A stretch of DNA of 64,000 nt from Pseudomonas sp. RIT-PI-q (GCF_001297125.1 NZ_LHPC01000018.1:1-64000); one strand, 5' to 3'. Shown: positions 34,669 through 44,271, numbered from the stretch's first letter. Translations and numbers: made by a program. Notes: generated by a model from the sequence alone, not told the origin.

Positions 34669-36357
34669 TCAAGCAATATCGCGCAACTCCCGCCGCAAGA
34701 TCTTGCCCACCGGTGTCATCGGCAACGACTCACGCAACACGATGTGCTTGGGCACTTTGTACGCCGTGAAGTTTTCCTTGCAGTAAGCCTTCAGCTCTTC
34801 AAGGCTGACACCCGATTCACGGGCCACCACAAACAGTTTCACCGCCTCGCCCGAACGCTCGTCCGGTACACCGATCACCGCGCAGTTGGCGACTTTCGGG
34901 TGAGCCATGACCACGTCTTCGATCTCGTTCGGGTACACGTTGAAACCCGAGACGATGATCATGTCTTTCTTGCGATCGACGATGCGCACAAAACCGTCCG
35001 GGTCGATCACCGCGATGTCCCCGGACTTGAACCAGCCCTCGGCATCCAGCACTTCGTTGGTGGCTTCGGGTTTCTGCCAGTAGCCCTTCATGATCTGCGG
35101 GCCCTTGATGCACAGTTCGCCACGCTCGCCCAACGGCTGCTCGACGCCTTCATCGTTGATCACTTTCAGCGTGGTGCCCGGCACTGGCAGGCCGACCGTG
35201 CCGAGGCGCGACTGGTCGCCGTACGGGTTGGTGCAGGCCACTGGCGAGGTTTCGGTCAGACCGTAACCTTCGGTGATGCGGCAACCGGTGAGCTGTTCCC
35301 AGCGCTCGGCGGTGGCCTTGACCAGCGCGGTGCCGCCGGAGTTGGTGAGTTTGAGGCTGGAAAAATCCAGGGTCTTGAAGTCCGGGTGGTCCATCAGCGC
35401 GACGAACAGCGTGTTGAGCCCCAGCAGCGCCGAGAAGCGCCAGTTTTTCAGCTCCTTGATGAAGCCCTTGATGTCCCGTGGATTGGTGATCAGCACGTTG
35501 TGATTACCCGACACCATCATGCACATGCAATTCGCGGTGAAGGCATAGATGTGGTACAGCGGCAGCGGCGCGACCATCACCTCTTGCCCTTCACGCAACA
35601 GTGGCTGACCGTCCTTGCCCGACTGCTCCAGGCACGCCCGCACCTGTTGCATGTTGGCCACCAGGTTGCCGTGGGTGAGCATCGCGCCCTTGGCCAGGCC
35701 GGTGGTGCCGCCGGTGTATTGCAACACGGCGATGTCGCCGAGACTGGCGTTCAGCGGCTTGATTCCCAGGCCCCGGCCCAGACGCAGCGCGCTCTTGAAG
35801 GAGATGGCCTGGGGCAACGAATACGCCGGCACCATTTTCTTCACCTTGCTCACCATCGTGTTGACCAGCCAGCCCTTGGCGCCGGGCATCAGGTCGCCCA
35901 TCTTCGCTTCGATCAGGTACTGGATGTCCGTGTCGGGAAGCACTTCCTGGACCTTCGCCCCGAACATGTTCAGGTAGACCAGCGCCCGGGCGCCGGAGTC
36001 CTTGAACTGATGACGCATCTCCCGCGCGGTGTACAGCGGGTTGGTGTTGACCACGATCAGCCCGGCGCGCAAGGCCCCGAACACGGCAATCGGGTAATGC
36101 AGGACATTGGGCATCTGCACCGCAATGCGATCCCCCGGCACCAGGTCGGTGTGGGCTTGCAGGTAACCGGCAAACGCGGCGCTGTAGCGTTCCAGTTCGG
36201 CGTAGGTCAGGGTTACGCCCATGTTGCTGAATGCCGGGCGGTCAGCAAATTTCTTGCAGGAACGCTCGAACACCTCGATCACCGACTTGTAGGCCCCTTG
36301 ATCGATGTCCAGGGGCACGCCGGCCGGGCGTTTGTCATTCCAGAAATCAGGTTGCAT
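34669..36357 (-). CDS. fadD2: Long-chain fatty acid-CoA ligase FadD2
   Basis: Second acyl-CoA synthetase, 562 aa, same architecture as FadD1: YTGGTTGLAKGAML, YGLTETSP, GWFKSGDIA, DRKKDMIIVSGFNVYPNEIE and PMTPVGKILRREL. The N-terminus MQPDFWNDKRPAG is the FadD2 type. It is divergent from the lipase-like gene at 36595. Paralogues in pseudomonads differ in preferred chain length; that cannot be read here. Confidence 0.95.
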   Translation of the reverse strand: MQPDFWNDKRPAGVPLDIDQGAYKSVIEVFERSCKKFADRPAFSNMGVTLTYAELERYSAAFAGYLQAHTDLVPGDRIAVQMPNVLHYPIAVFGALRAGLIVVNTNPLYTAREMRHQFKDSGARALVYLNMFGAKVQEVLPDTDIQYLIEAKMGDLMPGAKGWLVNTMVSKVKKMVPAYSLPQAISFKSALRLGRGLGIKPLNASLGDIAVLQYTGGTTGLAKGAMLTHGNLVANMQQVRACLEQSGKDGQPLLREGQEVMVAPLPLYHIYAFTANCMCMMVSGNHNVLITNPRDIKGFIKELKNWRFSALLGLNTLFVALMDHPDFKTLDFSSLKLTNSGGTALVKATAERWEQLTGCRITEGYGLTETSPVACTNPYGDQSRLGTVGLPVPGTTLKVINDEGVEQPLGERGELCIKGPQIMKGYWQKPEATNEVLDAEGWFKSGDIAVIDPDGFVRIVDRKKDMIIVSGFNVYPNEIEDVVMAHPKVANCAVIGVPDERSGEAVKLFVVARESGVSLEELKAYCKENFTAYKVPKHIVLRESLPMTPVGKILRRELRDIA

Positions 36358-36594
36358 TGTTCTTGTCCTCTTTACCTGAACCTATCCGGGGCCGCTTTCT
36401 GCCCTTCTTCAAAACAAAGAGCGAAAAAACGGGGCTGCACGGACACTAGCAGCTATGGCGAATCAGGCAAATATGCCAAAGGCCGTCATTGATCGTGTGA
36501 ATCTTCCTGCCGTGGCGTGGCCTGATCAGACGGCGGGCGAAGGATGCGCTATACAATGCTGCTAGCCCGTGCCCATGTATGCAAAGGAACCGCC

Positions 36595-37539
36595 ATGATC
36601 CACGACACTTTCTGGCTGACCGCGAGTGACCGCAGCCGCCTCTTCGTCAACCAGTGGCTGCCCGAGCCGCCTTTAAAAGCAGTGATCCTGTTGGCGCACG
36701 GTATGGCGGAACACAGTGGCCGCTACGCCCGTCTGGCGGAAAAACTCTGTGATCAGGATTATGGCGTCTACGCGCCGGACTTGCGCGGACATGGCAAAAC
36801 TGCCGAAAACGGGACACTGGGCCATTTCGCCGACGACGATGGCTGGTGCAAAGTGGTGGGCGACCTGGCGAGCCTCAACCAGCACATCGGTCAACAACAT
36901 CCGGGCGTGCCGATTGTGCTGCTCGGCCACAGCATGGGCAGCTACATTGCCCAGGCGTATCTGCTGCATCACAGCGCCAGCCTGCATGGCGCGGTGCTCA
37001 GCGGTTCGAACTTCCAGCCCGTGGCGCTTTATCGCGCGGCGCGGCAGATCGCTCGTCTGGAAAAACTGCGTCAGGGTCCCAAGGGATGTAGCGCGCTGAT
37101 CGAATGGTTGTCGTTCGGCTCGTTCAACAAGCGATTCAAGCCTGCGCGCACGCGGTTCGACTGGCTCAGCCGCGATCCGGCGGAGGTCGACCTGTACGCC
37201 AATGACCCGCTCTGCGGCTTTCGCTGCACCAATCAACTGTGGATCGATTTGCTCGGTGGCTTGCAGCAAATCAGCAAAGCGTCCAATCTCGCTCAGATCG
37301 ATCCGGGCCTGCCGCTGCTGGTGATAGGTGGTGAATGTGATCCGGTGAGCGAAGGCAAACGTCTGAAAGATCTGGCCCATGCGTTGCGCACGGCCGGCAG
37401 CCAGAACCTGCAACTGACTATTTACCCGCAGGCACGGCACGAACTGTTCAACGAGAGCAATCGCGATGAAGTGATCAATGACGTGTTGAACTGGATCGCC
37501 CAGGCGCTGAGCCACCGTCGGCCACCCCGATCGGAATAG
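36595..37539 (+). CDS. Alpha/beta hydrolase, monoacylglycerol lipase-like
   Basis: A 314-aa serine hydrolase. The HGMAEHSGRYARLAEKL oxyanion region (about 34-50) is typical of monoacylglycerol lipase/lysophospholipase. The nucleophile lies in GHSMGS (about 110-115), followed by an acid residue near GGECDPVS and the histidine in YPQARHELFNE. ATG at 36595 is preferred to an upstream in-frame start. Divergent from fadD2 and followed 42 bases later by phaJ4, it probably frees fatty acids that the FadD enzymes activate. Confidence 0.9.
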   Translation: MIHDTFWLTASDRSRLFVNQWLPEPPLKAVILLAHGMAEHSGRYARLAEKLCDQDYGVYAPDLRGHGKTAENGTLGHFADDDGWCKVVGDLASLNQHIGQQHPGVPIVLLGHSMGSYIAQAYLLHHSASLHGAVLSGSNFQPVALYRAARQIARLEKLRQGPKGCSALIEWLSFGSFNKRFKPARTRFDWLSRDPAEVDLYANDPLCGFRCTNQLWIDLLGGLQQISKASNLAQIDPGLPLLVIGGECDPVSEGKRLKDLAHALRTAGSQNLQLTIYPQARHELFNESNRDEVINDVLNWIAQALSHRRPPRSE

Positions 37540-37581
37540 TTTTTTTGTGAATTTATTTATTCGTGACAGGAATTGAAACAG

Positions 37582-38052
37582 ATGACCCAGGTTACCAACA
37601 CCCCTTACGAAGCCCTCGAAGTCGGCCAGACCGCCAGCTATAGCAAGACGATCGAAGAGCGCGACATTCAGTTGTTCGCCGCGATGTCCGGCGATCACAA
37701 CCCGGTACACCTGGACGCAGAATTCGCCGCGGGCACCATGTTCAAGGAGCGCATCGCTCACGGCATGTTCAGCGGTGCGCTGATCAGTGCAGCAGTGGCC
37801 TGCGAGTTGCCTGGGCCGGGAACGATCTATATCGGTCAGCAGATGAGCTTTCAGAAGCCGGTGAAGATCGGCGACACCTTGACGGTACGCCTGGAGATTC
37901 TCGAGAAACTGCCGAAGTTTCGGGTGCGGATTGCCACGCGTGTGTTTAACCAGCGCGATGAGTTGGTGGTGGATGGCGAGGCGGAGATTCTGGCGCCGCG
38001 CAAGCAACAGACGGTGACGTTGCCGACATTGCCGGCCATTAGCATCGGCTGA
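37582..38052 (+). CDS. phaJ4: (R)-specific enoyl-CoA hydratase PhaJ4
   Basis: MaoC-like hot-dog-fold hydratase of 156 aa. It turns enoyl-CoA from beta-oxidation into (R)-3-hydroxyacyl-CoA for polyhydroxyalkanoate. The hydratase 2 motif is visible as FAAMSGDHNPVHLDAEFAA (about 32-50, catalytic Asp and His) with ERIAHGMFSGALIS after it. ATG at 37582, preceded by CAGGA, gives the known PhaJ4 length; a TTG three codons upstream is less likely. Its position beside fadD2 matches other pseudomonads. Confidence 0.93.
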   Translation: MTQVTNTPYEALEVGQTASYSKTIEERDIQLFAAMSGDHNPVHLDAEFAAGTMFKERIAHGMFSGALISAAVACELPGPGTIYIGQQMSFQKPVKIGDTLTVRLEILEKLPKFRVRIATRVFNQRDELVVDGEAEILAPRKQQTVTLPTLPAISIG

Positions 38053-38066
38053 CCCACCGCTGATCC

Positions 38067-38144
38067 GTAGGAGCCGGCTTGCTGGCGAACCGGGCGACGC
38101 GGTGTGCCAGACATGCCGCCTTCGCTGGCAAGCCAGCTCCTACA
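38067..38144. repeat. REP pair, family C, overlapping a stop codon
   Basis: Imperfect inverted pair (GTAGGAGCCGGCTTGCTGGC and a GCTGGCAAGCCAGCTCCTAC arm). The second arm supplies the TAG stop (38140-38142) of the HlyD-like gene. Confidence 0.82.
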
Positions 38145-39000
38145 GGGTCTCCTGCACCTGCACACTCGCCGTCATCCCCGAACTCAAATTCATCCCCTCC
38201 GGCACCTTGTCGAGCTTGATCCGCACCGGAATCCGCTGCGCCAACCTCACCCAGTTAAACGTCGGTTCCACCTCCGCCAACAGCTGTCCATCCGGCGTGG
38301 TGTTGCGGTCGGTGATCCCGCGGCTGATGCTTTCGACATGCCCCTGCAACGCCTCGCCGGCGCTCATCAACCAGACCTTGACCGGGTCGCCGACGCGAAT
38401 CCGGGGCAGTTTGGTTTCTTCGAAATAGGCCTGCACATAGAACGTAGAATCGTCGATCAACGCCATCACCGATTGCCCGGCATTCACGTAATTGCCTTCG
38501 GCCAGACGCAGGTTGGTGATGTGGCCATTGCGCGGCGCATGCACCTGGCTGCGGGCCAGGTTGAGCTCCGCGACCTTGGCTTCGGCCTGGGCTTCGCGCA
38601 ATTCGCCACGGGCGATGCCGGCGTTGATCTGCGCGTTTTCCCGCAGCTCGGCGCTGATCGCCTGTGGCCCGAGACTGGCGCGGCGACTGGCTTCGCGTTC
38701 GCGCAAATTGAGCTGTTGCTGGCGCGTCTCGACCACTGCTTTCGCCTTCTCCAAAGCAGCTTCAAAGCGATCGCGGTCGATGCTCAGCAACAGATCGCCG
38801 GCCTTGACCTGCTGGTTGTCAAAGGCCTTGAGTTCACGCACCCAACCCGACACGTCCGGGGCGATGACCACCACATCGGCGCGGATCCGCGCGTCACGGG
38901 TCCAGGGCGTCAACATGTAGTATTGCCACAAATGGAAACCGGCAAAAATCGCCACCGCCACCAGGCACAGGGTTACCGCGACACGTACGGGTGTACGCAT
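38140..39000 (-). CDS. HlyD-type membrane fusion protein (AaeA-like)
   Basis: Periplasmic adaptor of 286 aa. One N-terminal membrane anchor (about 8-28) is followed by TRDARIRADVVVIAPDVSGW, the lipoyl half-motif VKAGDLLLSIDRDRFEAAL, a coiled-coil hairpin (about 85-145) and the second lipoyl half VHAPRNGHITNLRLAEGNYV. It is the third gene of an FUSC-DUF1656-HlyD operon. By analogy with AaeAB it exports aromatic carboxylic acids. The stop codon lies in a REP element. Confidence 0.92.
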   Translation of the reverse strand: MRTPVRVAVTLCLVAVAIFAGFHLWQYYMLTPWTRDARIRADVVVIAPDVSGWVRELKAFDNQQVKAGDLLLSIDRDRFEAALEKAKAVVETRQQQLNLREREASRRASLGPQAISAELRENAQINAGIARGELREAQAEAKVAELNLARSQVHAPRNGHITNLRLAEGNYVNAGQSVMALIDDSTFYVQAYFEETKLPRIRVGDPVKVWLMSAGEALQGHVESISRGITDRNTTPDGQLLAEVEPTFNWVRLAQRIPVRIKLDKVPEGMNLSSGMTASVQVQETL

Positions 39001-39011
39001 GTTCAACTCCT

Positions 39012-39218
39012 TTATAAAGGTCCGAGGACGACAGTGATCACAGTCAATACACAGACGTACAAGGCGCAATCAAATAACGCTTCGTGCCAGATCCAGCGAC
39101 CGGCCGGCGTCAGGCGCAGCAGCAGGCGCAAGGCACCGGTCACCAGCAGCGCCAGCAACACATAAATCAAAAACGGACTGAGCAGCACGCCACCCACCGA
39201 CCACTCACGCAAGCCCAT
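39012..39218 (-). CDS. DUF1656 small membrane protein (AaeX-like)
   Basis: A 68-residue protein with two hydrophobic segments (GGVLLSPFLIYVLLALLVTG and ALYVCVLTVITVVLGPL). DUF1656 proteins always accompany FUSC/HlyD pumps; E. coli AaeX is the prototype and its role is unknown. ATG at 39218 overlaps the end of the FUSC gene by 14 bases. Confidence 0.92.
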   Translation of the reverse strand: MGLREWSVGGVLLSPFLIYVLLALLVTGALRLLLRLTPAGRWIWHEALFDCALYVCVLTVITVVLGPL

Positions 39219-41193
39219 GGCTTTCCTCCTGCTGACGGCACCAGGCACGCCAACTGTTTTGCAATTGCAGCACCGCGCCCTGGGCCAGTTTCACCGCGTC
39301 GCTGGGGGGCAGCGCGTACAAGGTCTTGAGAAATTCTTCGCTCGGTTGCGCCAACGCCTCGGCGTTGCTAGCGGTCGGACCTTGCTCCAGGACTTTTTCC
39401 AGTTGGTCCAGATAGCGTCGTTGCTGCGCGCTGACCGGTGCCTGCGCCACCGCGAGGCTCAAGCGCAGATGCAGCAGTTCGTCGCCAATATCGAGGCCGA
39501 GCAAGCCGTCGTCCCAACGGCTGCGCGCCGGCTCCGGCAGTTCCGGATAGTGCCGCGCCAATTGCAGCAAGCGGTCGGCCATGCGCCCGCCAAACCAGCT
39601 TTCGGCACCGCGCAGATTGCGCCGGGTCAGGCGCAGCAGATCGTGGAGCGTCGCCGCCAACAATCGTCGGCCATGCCACGTCGGGTTGCGCAGGATCAGC
39701 AAGTGAAACGCCAACACGGCAGCGCCGACGCCCACCACCATGGCTTGGGCGCTGTTGAAGAACGTCGCGACATCGAATTTCATCGTGTTGAGCGGCGCGA
39801 CCAACACAATGAAGTGCAGACAGAACGAAGTGGCCGTGGCGCCGATCTGTGGCTTGGCCATGCCCAGCGCCCCGAGGAACAACGGCACGCCCATGCCCAT
39901 GCACAGCAAGGCAAAACCGCTCCATTGCGGCAGCAGAATCTGCCCGACGATAAACGCCGCCGGCACCGCCAGGAAAATCCCGCGCATAAAACTCATGCCA
40001 ATTTGTGCACCGTTCTCGCGGCTGGCAAACAGGCTGCAGACCACGCACGTCAACACCAGCGCACCCGATGCGGCAGGCCATGCCGTCGCCAACCAGAAGC
40101 ACGAGACCACCAGAAAGGCCAACGCACTGCGCGCACCGAACACCAGCGCCAATGACAGGTCGCGATGAGGTGTCAGGGTGCGCGGCGGGTCAACCGTTTC
40201 CTTACCCTCCTCGACCGCTTTCAACGCCGCGTTCGCCGCCATGGCGGTATCCATCAGCAAGGTAAAACGGACCAGGCAATAACTCTGCGCGGAGCTGATC
40301 TGCGGATCGTGCGAGGCGTCGAGCAATCGTGGCCGTAACGCTTGCAGGGTCGACGTATCGGCGCTGACCAGCGCTTCCTGAACCTCGATCATCCAGTGCA
40401 GCATTTGCTTGGACTCCTGGGGTTCCAACTGCTTCCACTGACGGCGCACCGAACGGGCGATGCGCAGCAGCATCAACAGTTTCTGGCTCAAGCCGCTGAT
40501 CGCACGCGCACGTTGTCGACCGAGGCCGCCTTCGAACCAGGCATGCTCGCGCTGGGCATCCACCGCGACAATTCTGCCGAGAATCTCCAACAGACCTCTG
40601 CGCGCCTGACCATCGCCGGCCAAGGTTGCGCGCGCAGCATTCATCCCGCTTTGCCAGGCGGCTCGCGCCTGATCCGCCAGTTGCCGTTCGACGCGCATCG
40701 GCCACAGCAGCGCACTGGCGGCGGTGGCACAGAGAATGCCCAGGCAGATTTCCGTACAACGCGCCACGGCTTGATCGAACACCGTCAATGGATGGCTGAT
40801 CGCCGGCAATGCGATGATCGCCACCGTGTAACCGGCCAGCACGAATGAATAGGACCAGGCGCTGCGCAGCAAGGTCGAACTCGCCGTACACAGCCCGAGC
40901 CACAACGCCAGGGCCAACAGGAACAGCCAGGGCGTCTGGGCGAACAAGCCCATGAACACCACCGACATGATCGTCCCGATCAACGTCCCCAACAGCCGCG
41001 CCAAACCCTTTTGCACCACCATCCCGGACAAGGGCTGGGCGACGATGAATGCGGTCATCAAGGCCCAAGCCGGTTGCTCCAGGCCCCAGCGCAACGCCAG
41101 CCACAGCGCCAGGCCTCCGCCGATCAAGGTCTTGATCGCGAACTGCAAGGCGCGGCGGTCAGGCGCGAATAAAGCCTGCAAAGTGATTGGCAC
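39205..41193 (-). CDS. FUSC-family aromatic acid exporter (AaeB-like)
   Basis: Inner-membrane pump of 662 aa made of two halves, each with about five or six membrane helices and a cytosolic loop: ALQFAIKTLIGGGLALWLAL and WALMTAFIVAQPLSGMVVQK at the N-terminus, repeated around LALVFGARSALAFLVVSCFW in the second half. This is the fusaric acid resistance/p-hydroxybenzoate efflux family. First gene of the operon. No LysR neighbour is found here, unlike the aaeR arrangement. Confidence 0.93.
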   Translation of the reverse strand: MPITLQALFAPDRRALQFAIKTLIGGGLALWLALRWGLEQPAWALMTAFIVAQPLSGMVVQKGLARLLGTLIGTIMSVVFMGLFAQTPWLFLLALALWLGLCTASSTLLRSAWSYSFVLAGYTVAIIALPAISHPLTVFDQAVARCTEICLGILCATAASALLWPMRVERQLADQARAAWQSGMNAARATLAGDGQARRGLLEILGRIVAVDAQREHAWFEGGLGRQRARAISGLSQKLLMLLRIARSVRRQWKQLEPQESKQMLHWMIEVQEALVSADTSTLQALRPRLLDASHDPQISSAQSYCLVRFTLLMDTAMAANAALKAVEEGKETVDPPRTLTPHRDLSLALVFGARSALAFLVVSCFWLATAWPAASGALVLTCVVCSLFASRENGAQIGMSFMRGIFLAVPAAFIVGQILLPQWSGFALLCMGMGVPLFLGALGMAKPQIGATATSFCLHFIVLVAPLNTMKFDVATFFNSAQAMVVGVGAAVLAFHLLILRNPTWHGRRLLAATLHDLLRLTRRNLRGAESWFGGRMADRLLQLARHYPELPEPARSRWDDGLLGLDIGDELLHLRLSLAVAQAPVSAQQRRYLDQLEKVLEQGPTASNAEALAQPSEEFLKTLYALPPSDAVKLAQGAVLQLQNSWRAWCRQQEESHGLA

Positions 41194-41304
41194 GTCGAGG
41201 ACTCTTGGGAAGACGATTTAACGATAGACGGCTTCGGTTGATTCACTTGAAAAACAAATTATTAGCTAGCTATCTATAACCCGTCCAGCGCTAATTCCCA
41301 GGCA

Positions 41305-41335
41305 CAAAAAAACGCCAGACTGGCTGGCGTTTTTG
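41305..41335 (-). terminator. Intrinsic terminator of the DUF2383 gene
   Basis: AAACGCCAG / CTGGCGTTT stem with T runs on both strands, directly after the minus-strand DUF2383 gene. Confidence 0.9.
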
Positions 41336-41350
41336 ACAGGCTTTAAGCAC

Positions 41351-41818
41351 TTACGAGCGTGCGCGAGCCTGGTTACGCAGAGCTTTCACCTGGTCGTGGT
41401 TGCGTTGTACGCCGTGGTACTGACGTTCAACCAGGTCACGAATACCCACCAGGTTGTGCTTGTTGATTTTTTCGATGGCTTCCTTGTATGCCTTCAACGC
41501 ATGGTCCTCACCGCGTTCGGCTTCGTTCAGCACAGCCTCTTCGTCCTTGCCGGTGAACATCGCTTTCACGTCGACCCAACGACGGTGCAAGTCACCGCTG
41601 ACGCTGGTGGAAGTTTCCGGATCGCCGCCCAACGAACGTACCGTGCTCTGCAGTTCCGCAGCCGCAGTGGCGCAGTCAGCCGAGCGTTGCACGAACAGGG
41701 TTTTGAGTTCAGGGTGTTTGATGTCTTCAGCGCAAGTCTTGAACCCTTCCTGACCGTCTTTGCTGGTTTCAATCAGGTCGTTGAGTACAGAGATGGCTTC
41801 TTTATTCATGTCGGTCAT
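41351..41818 (-). CDS. PA2169-family four-helix protein (DUF2383)
   Basis: A 155-aa ferritin-like four-helix protein: MNKEAISVLNDLIETSKDGQ, LFVQRSADCATAAAELQSTV, then ERGEDHALKAYKEAIEKINK and VERQYHGVQRNHDQVKALRN. The family is induced under stress in pseudomonads and its role is unknown. The ATG at 41818 has a GAGGA site at good distance. An AT-rich 200-base promoter region lies upstream. Confidence 0.9.
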   Translation of the reverse strand: MTDMNKEAISVLNDLIETSKDGQEGFKTCAEDIKHPELKTLFVQRSADCATAAAELQSTVRSLGGDPETSTSVSGDLHRRWVDVKAMFTGKDEEAVLNEAERGEDHALKAYKEAIEKINKHNLVGIRDLVERQYHGVQRNHDQVKALRNQARARS

Positions 41819-42021
41819 TTTCAATTCCTCGCGGGTTGATGAAAGATGCATTAGGTATTGCACCCTGCATGCCAGCTTTGAATTGACAATTTAATCGTTA
41901 TATTTCAACAGGTTATATTTTAATGCGAAATCTGTATCCGCTTTTTTTGCATGATCTGTCATTTGGCCTGCATGCAGAATGCCTGTATTTTCCAGACTGT
42001 TTGAATCAAGACGACTGATTG

Positions 42022-42258
42022 ATGAACCCTGAAAAGCTCGAACTGCTGATTACCCGTGAAATGCCCTTCGGCAAATACAAGGGCCGAATCATTGCCGACC
42101 TGCCCGGCCAATACCTGAACTGGTTCGCCCGGGAAGGTTTCCCCCATGGTGAACTCGGTGGCCTGCTGGCCCTGATGCAGGAAATCGATCACAACGGCCT
42201 GTCGGAGTTGCTCGAACCGCTGCGCGCCAAACACGGCAAACCTGCCCCTCGCCACTGA
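42022..42258 (+). CDS. DUF3820 (QSregVF) small protein
   Basis: A 78-aa protein with the family core MPFGKYKGRIIADLPGQYLN, then WFAREGFPHGELGGLLALM. DUF3820 members are labelled putative quorum-sensing-regulated virulence factors, but no activity is established. The ATG at 42022 follows a TTG that could also serve. It is 18 bases from the aminotransferase gene and probably co-transcribed. Confidence 0.88.
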   Translation: MNPEKLELLITREMPFGKYKGRIIADLPGQYLNWFAREGFPHGELGGLLALMQEIDHNGLSELLEPLRAKHGKPAPRH

Positions 42259-42275
42259 TCCTGACTGAGTAATCC

Positions 42276-43457
42276 ATGCCCGATAACACTCGCCGCGCCC
42301 GTGATGAAGCCTTTTGGCTGACCTTTGCCGATCGTTATGCTGTTGAACCCGGCCCGGTGAACCTGGAAAACGGTTACTTCGGGCGCATGTCCCGAACGGT
42401 GGTCGAGGAGTATCAGCGCAACATCGAACTCATCAATCGCAGCAACTCGGTGCATGTGCGTCAGCAATTCGAGGTGGTTGAAAGCCTGGAGATTCGCGCG
42501 CAGCTCGCCGAGCTGATGGGCGTACCCGCCGGCAGCGTCGCCCTGACTCGCAACGCTTCGGACGGTTTGCAATCACTGATCCGCAACTACAACCGCCTGC
42601 AGCCGGGTGACCAGGTGCTGATCTGCGACCTGGAATACGACACCGTCAAAGGCGCCATGCGCTGGCTGGCGCGCCATCGTGGCGTCGAAGTGATCGAGAT
42701 CGAACACGCGCACCCCGCCACGTTCGACAGCTTGCTGGCCAGCTACCGTGAAGCCTTCGTGCGTTATCCGCGACTCAAACTGATGGCCCTAACCCACGTC
42801 ACTCATCGCACCGGGTTGGTGATGCCGGTGCAGGCGATTGCCGCGATCGCCAAAGAGCATGGCGTCGACGTGATCCTCGACGGCGCCCACGCGCTTGGCC
42901 AACTGGAGTTCAATCTCGACAAACTGGGCATCGCCTTTGCCGGGTACAACCTGCATAAGTGGATCGGTGCGCCGCTGACGCTGGGCTTCATGTACATCGC
43001 CCCGGAACGCCTGGCCGACATCGACCCGGACATGGGCGAGATGCATTTTGCGCATTACGATATTCGCGCCCGCACGCCCTATAGCACGCCGAACATCCCG
43101 GCGCTGCTGACCCTGCCGCTGGTGTTCGAGGAGCACCGCGCAATGGGTGGTTCTGCCGCCAAGGGCGCACGGCTCAATTACCTGCGTAACCTGTGGGTGC
43201 GCGCAGTGCGCGAGCTGCCAGGCATCGAAGTCATGACCCCGGATGACCCGCGACTGTATTGCGGTATCACCTCGATGCGCTTCACCCGGTATGCCGATCA
43301 ACAGGCAATGGCCGAGCGGCTACTCAACGACTACAACCTGTTCACCGTGGTGCGCAGTGGTGCGGCGTGTGGTCCGTGCATCCGCATCACGCCCGGGCTC
43401 ACCACCACCGCAGCCGACATGCGCTTGCTGGCCAAGGCACTGACCGAACTGCGCTGA
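42276..43457 (+). CDS. Class V PLP aminotransferase-fold protein
   Basis: A 393-aa PLP enzyme resembling isopenicillin N epimerase and cysteine desulfurase-like proteins. ALTRNASDGLQSLI binds the phosphate, ILDGAHALGQLEFNL (about 205-219) contains the PLP-contacting Asp and His, and the Schiff-base lysine lies in GYNLHKWIGAP (about 224-234). The reaction is unknown; the family includes epimerases, lyases and desulfurases. It is convergent with the intradiol dioxygenase gene, with only two bases between them. Confidence 0.88.
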   Translation: MPDNTRRARDEAFWLTFADRYAVEPGPVNLENGYFGRMSRTVVEEYQRNIELINRSNSVHVRQQFEVVESLEIRAQLAELMGVPAGSVALTRNASDGLQSLIRNYNRLQPGDQVLICDLEYDTVKGAMRWLARHRGVEVIEIEHAHPATFDSLLASYREAFVRYPRLKLMALTHVTHRTGLVMPVQAIAAIAKEHGVDVILDGAHALGQLEFNLDKLGIAFAGYNLHKWIGAPLTLGFMYIAPERLADIDPDMGEMHFAHYDIRARTPYSTPNIPALLTLPLVFEEHRAMGGSAAKGARLNYLRNLWVRAVRELPGIEVMTPDDPRLYCGITSMRFTRYADQQAMAERLLNDYNLFTVVRSGAACGPCIRITPGLTTTAADMRLLAKALTELR

Positions 43458-43459
43458 CG

Positions 43460-44185
43460 TCACACGGTGTATTTGTCGAAATCTTCGGGTTTGATCTGTG
43501 TCGACACCGCAAACGTGTCGACACCGATGGTGGTATGGCCGAAAAAGCCGTCTTCATTCGAGTCGCGCCCGAGGGTGTGAACATTCAGGATCGAGGCTTC
43601 GCCGCCCATGGTTTCATAGAAATAATCCTCTTCGTTGGTCAGCGCCGAGACGGCTCGACCGCGATACTCCCGGGCATTAAGCACCGCGCGCGAGGCGACG
43701 CCGGGGAAGTACAGTTGACCAACCCAGGCAACGTGTCGCTCTTGCAGATAGTTGTTACCGCCCGTGATGCGCACCGCGACGTGGATGTGCAGCGCGCGGC
43801 CGGCATAGAACCCCGGATAGATCGTGGTGAAACGCACGATGCCTTTCTTGTCGGTGAACTGCCCTCCGCGCAGGTAGGTGTCGTCGTCGGTGCGCGGGAT
43901 CGAGCCGATGTCACCGACATCGGCTTCCTTGTCCGGATTGACGTTGCTCCAGCCTGAATACGCCCCGCGCGCGTTGCAATGCCAGATATCCACCAGCGCA
44001 TCTGTCACCGGATGGCCGGTCATGGCGTCGACAATCGCCAGCCGCAACACCAAGGGAATACCCTCGGCGCCTTCGCTGATGTTTCGCCTGATCAGTTTGG
44101 GGTTTCGGAAATACGGGCCGGCGATTTGTTCCGGGGAAAGCTGATAAACCGCTGGTGTGGGTGCAACCGAGGTGATGTCGTCCAT
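43460..44185 (-). CDS. Intradiol ring-cleavage dioxygenase
   Basis: Non-haem iron(III) dioxygenase of 241 aa. The ligand residues are visible: a tyrosine in WHCNARGAYSGWSN, and tyrosine plus two histidines in TIYPGFYAGRALHIHVAV. The N-terminal linker helix domain of catechol dioxygenases is short or missing, as in stand-alone intradiol-like proteins. ATG at 44185 is used; the longer frame enters a REP element. No other aromatic pathway genes are next to it, so substrate is open. Confidence 0.88.
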   Translation of the reverse strand: MDDITSVAPTPAVYQLSPEQIAGPYFRNPKLIRRNISEGAEGIPLVLRLAIVDAMTGHPVTDALVDIWHCNARGAYSGWSNVNPDKEADVGDIGSIPRTDDDTYLRGGQFTDKKGIVRFTTIYPGFYAGRALHIHVAVRITGGNNYLQERHVAWVGQLYFPGVASRAVLNAREYRGRAVSALTNEEDYFYETMGGEASILNVHTLGRDSNEDGFFGHTTIGVDTFAVSTQIKPEDFDKYTV

Positions 44186-44271
44186 GACGTTCTCTCTTCC
44201 ATAAGATGAACGCAGGCTAGCACTGGCCGAACATCGAGAGGCGGTAACTATGTATCGCATGATGTCGACTT

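Noticed and set aside
34744..36492. 582-codon open frame antisense to fadD2
   Set aside because: A high-GC shadow frame rich in His, Arg and Gln with no domain; the opposite strand encodes a clear acyl-CoA ligase.
41819..42021. AT-rich stretch considered as a transfer scar or sRNA
   Set aside because: It is short, flanked by ordinary genes and best explained as two divergent promoters; no terminator is present.
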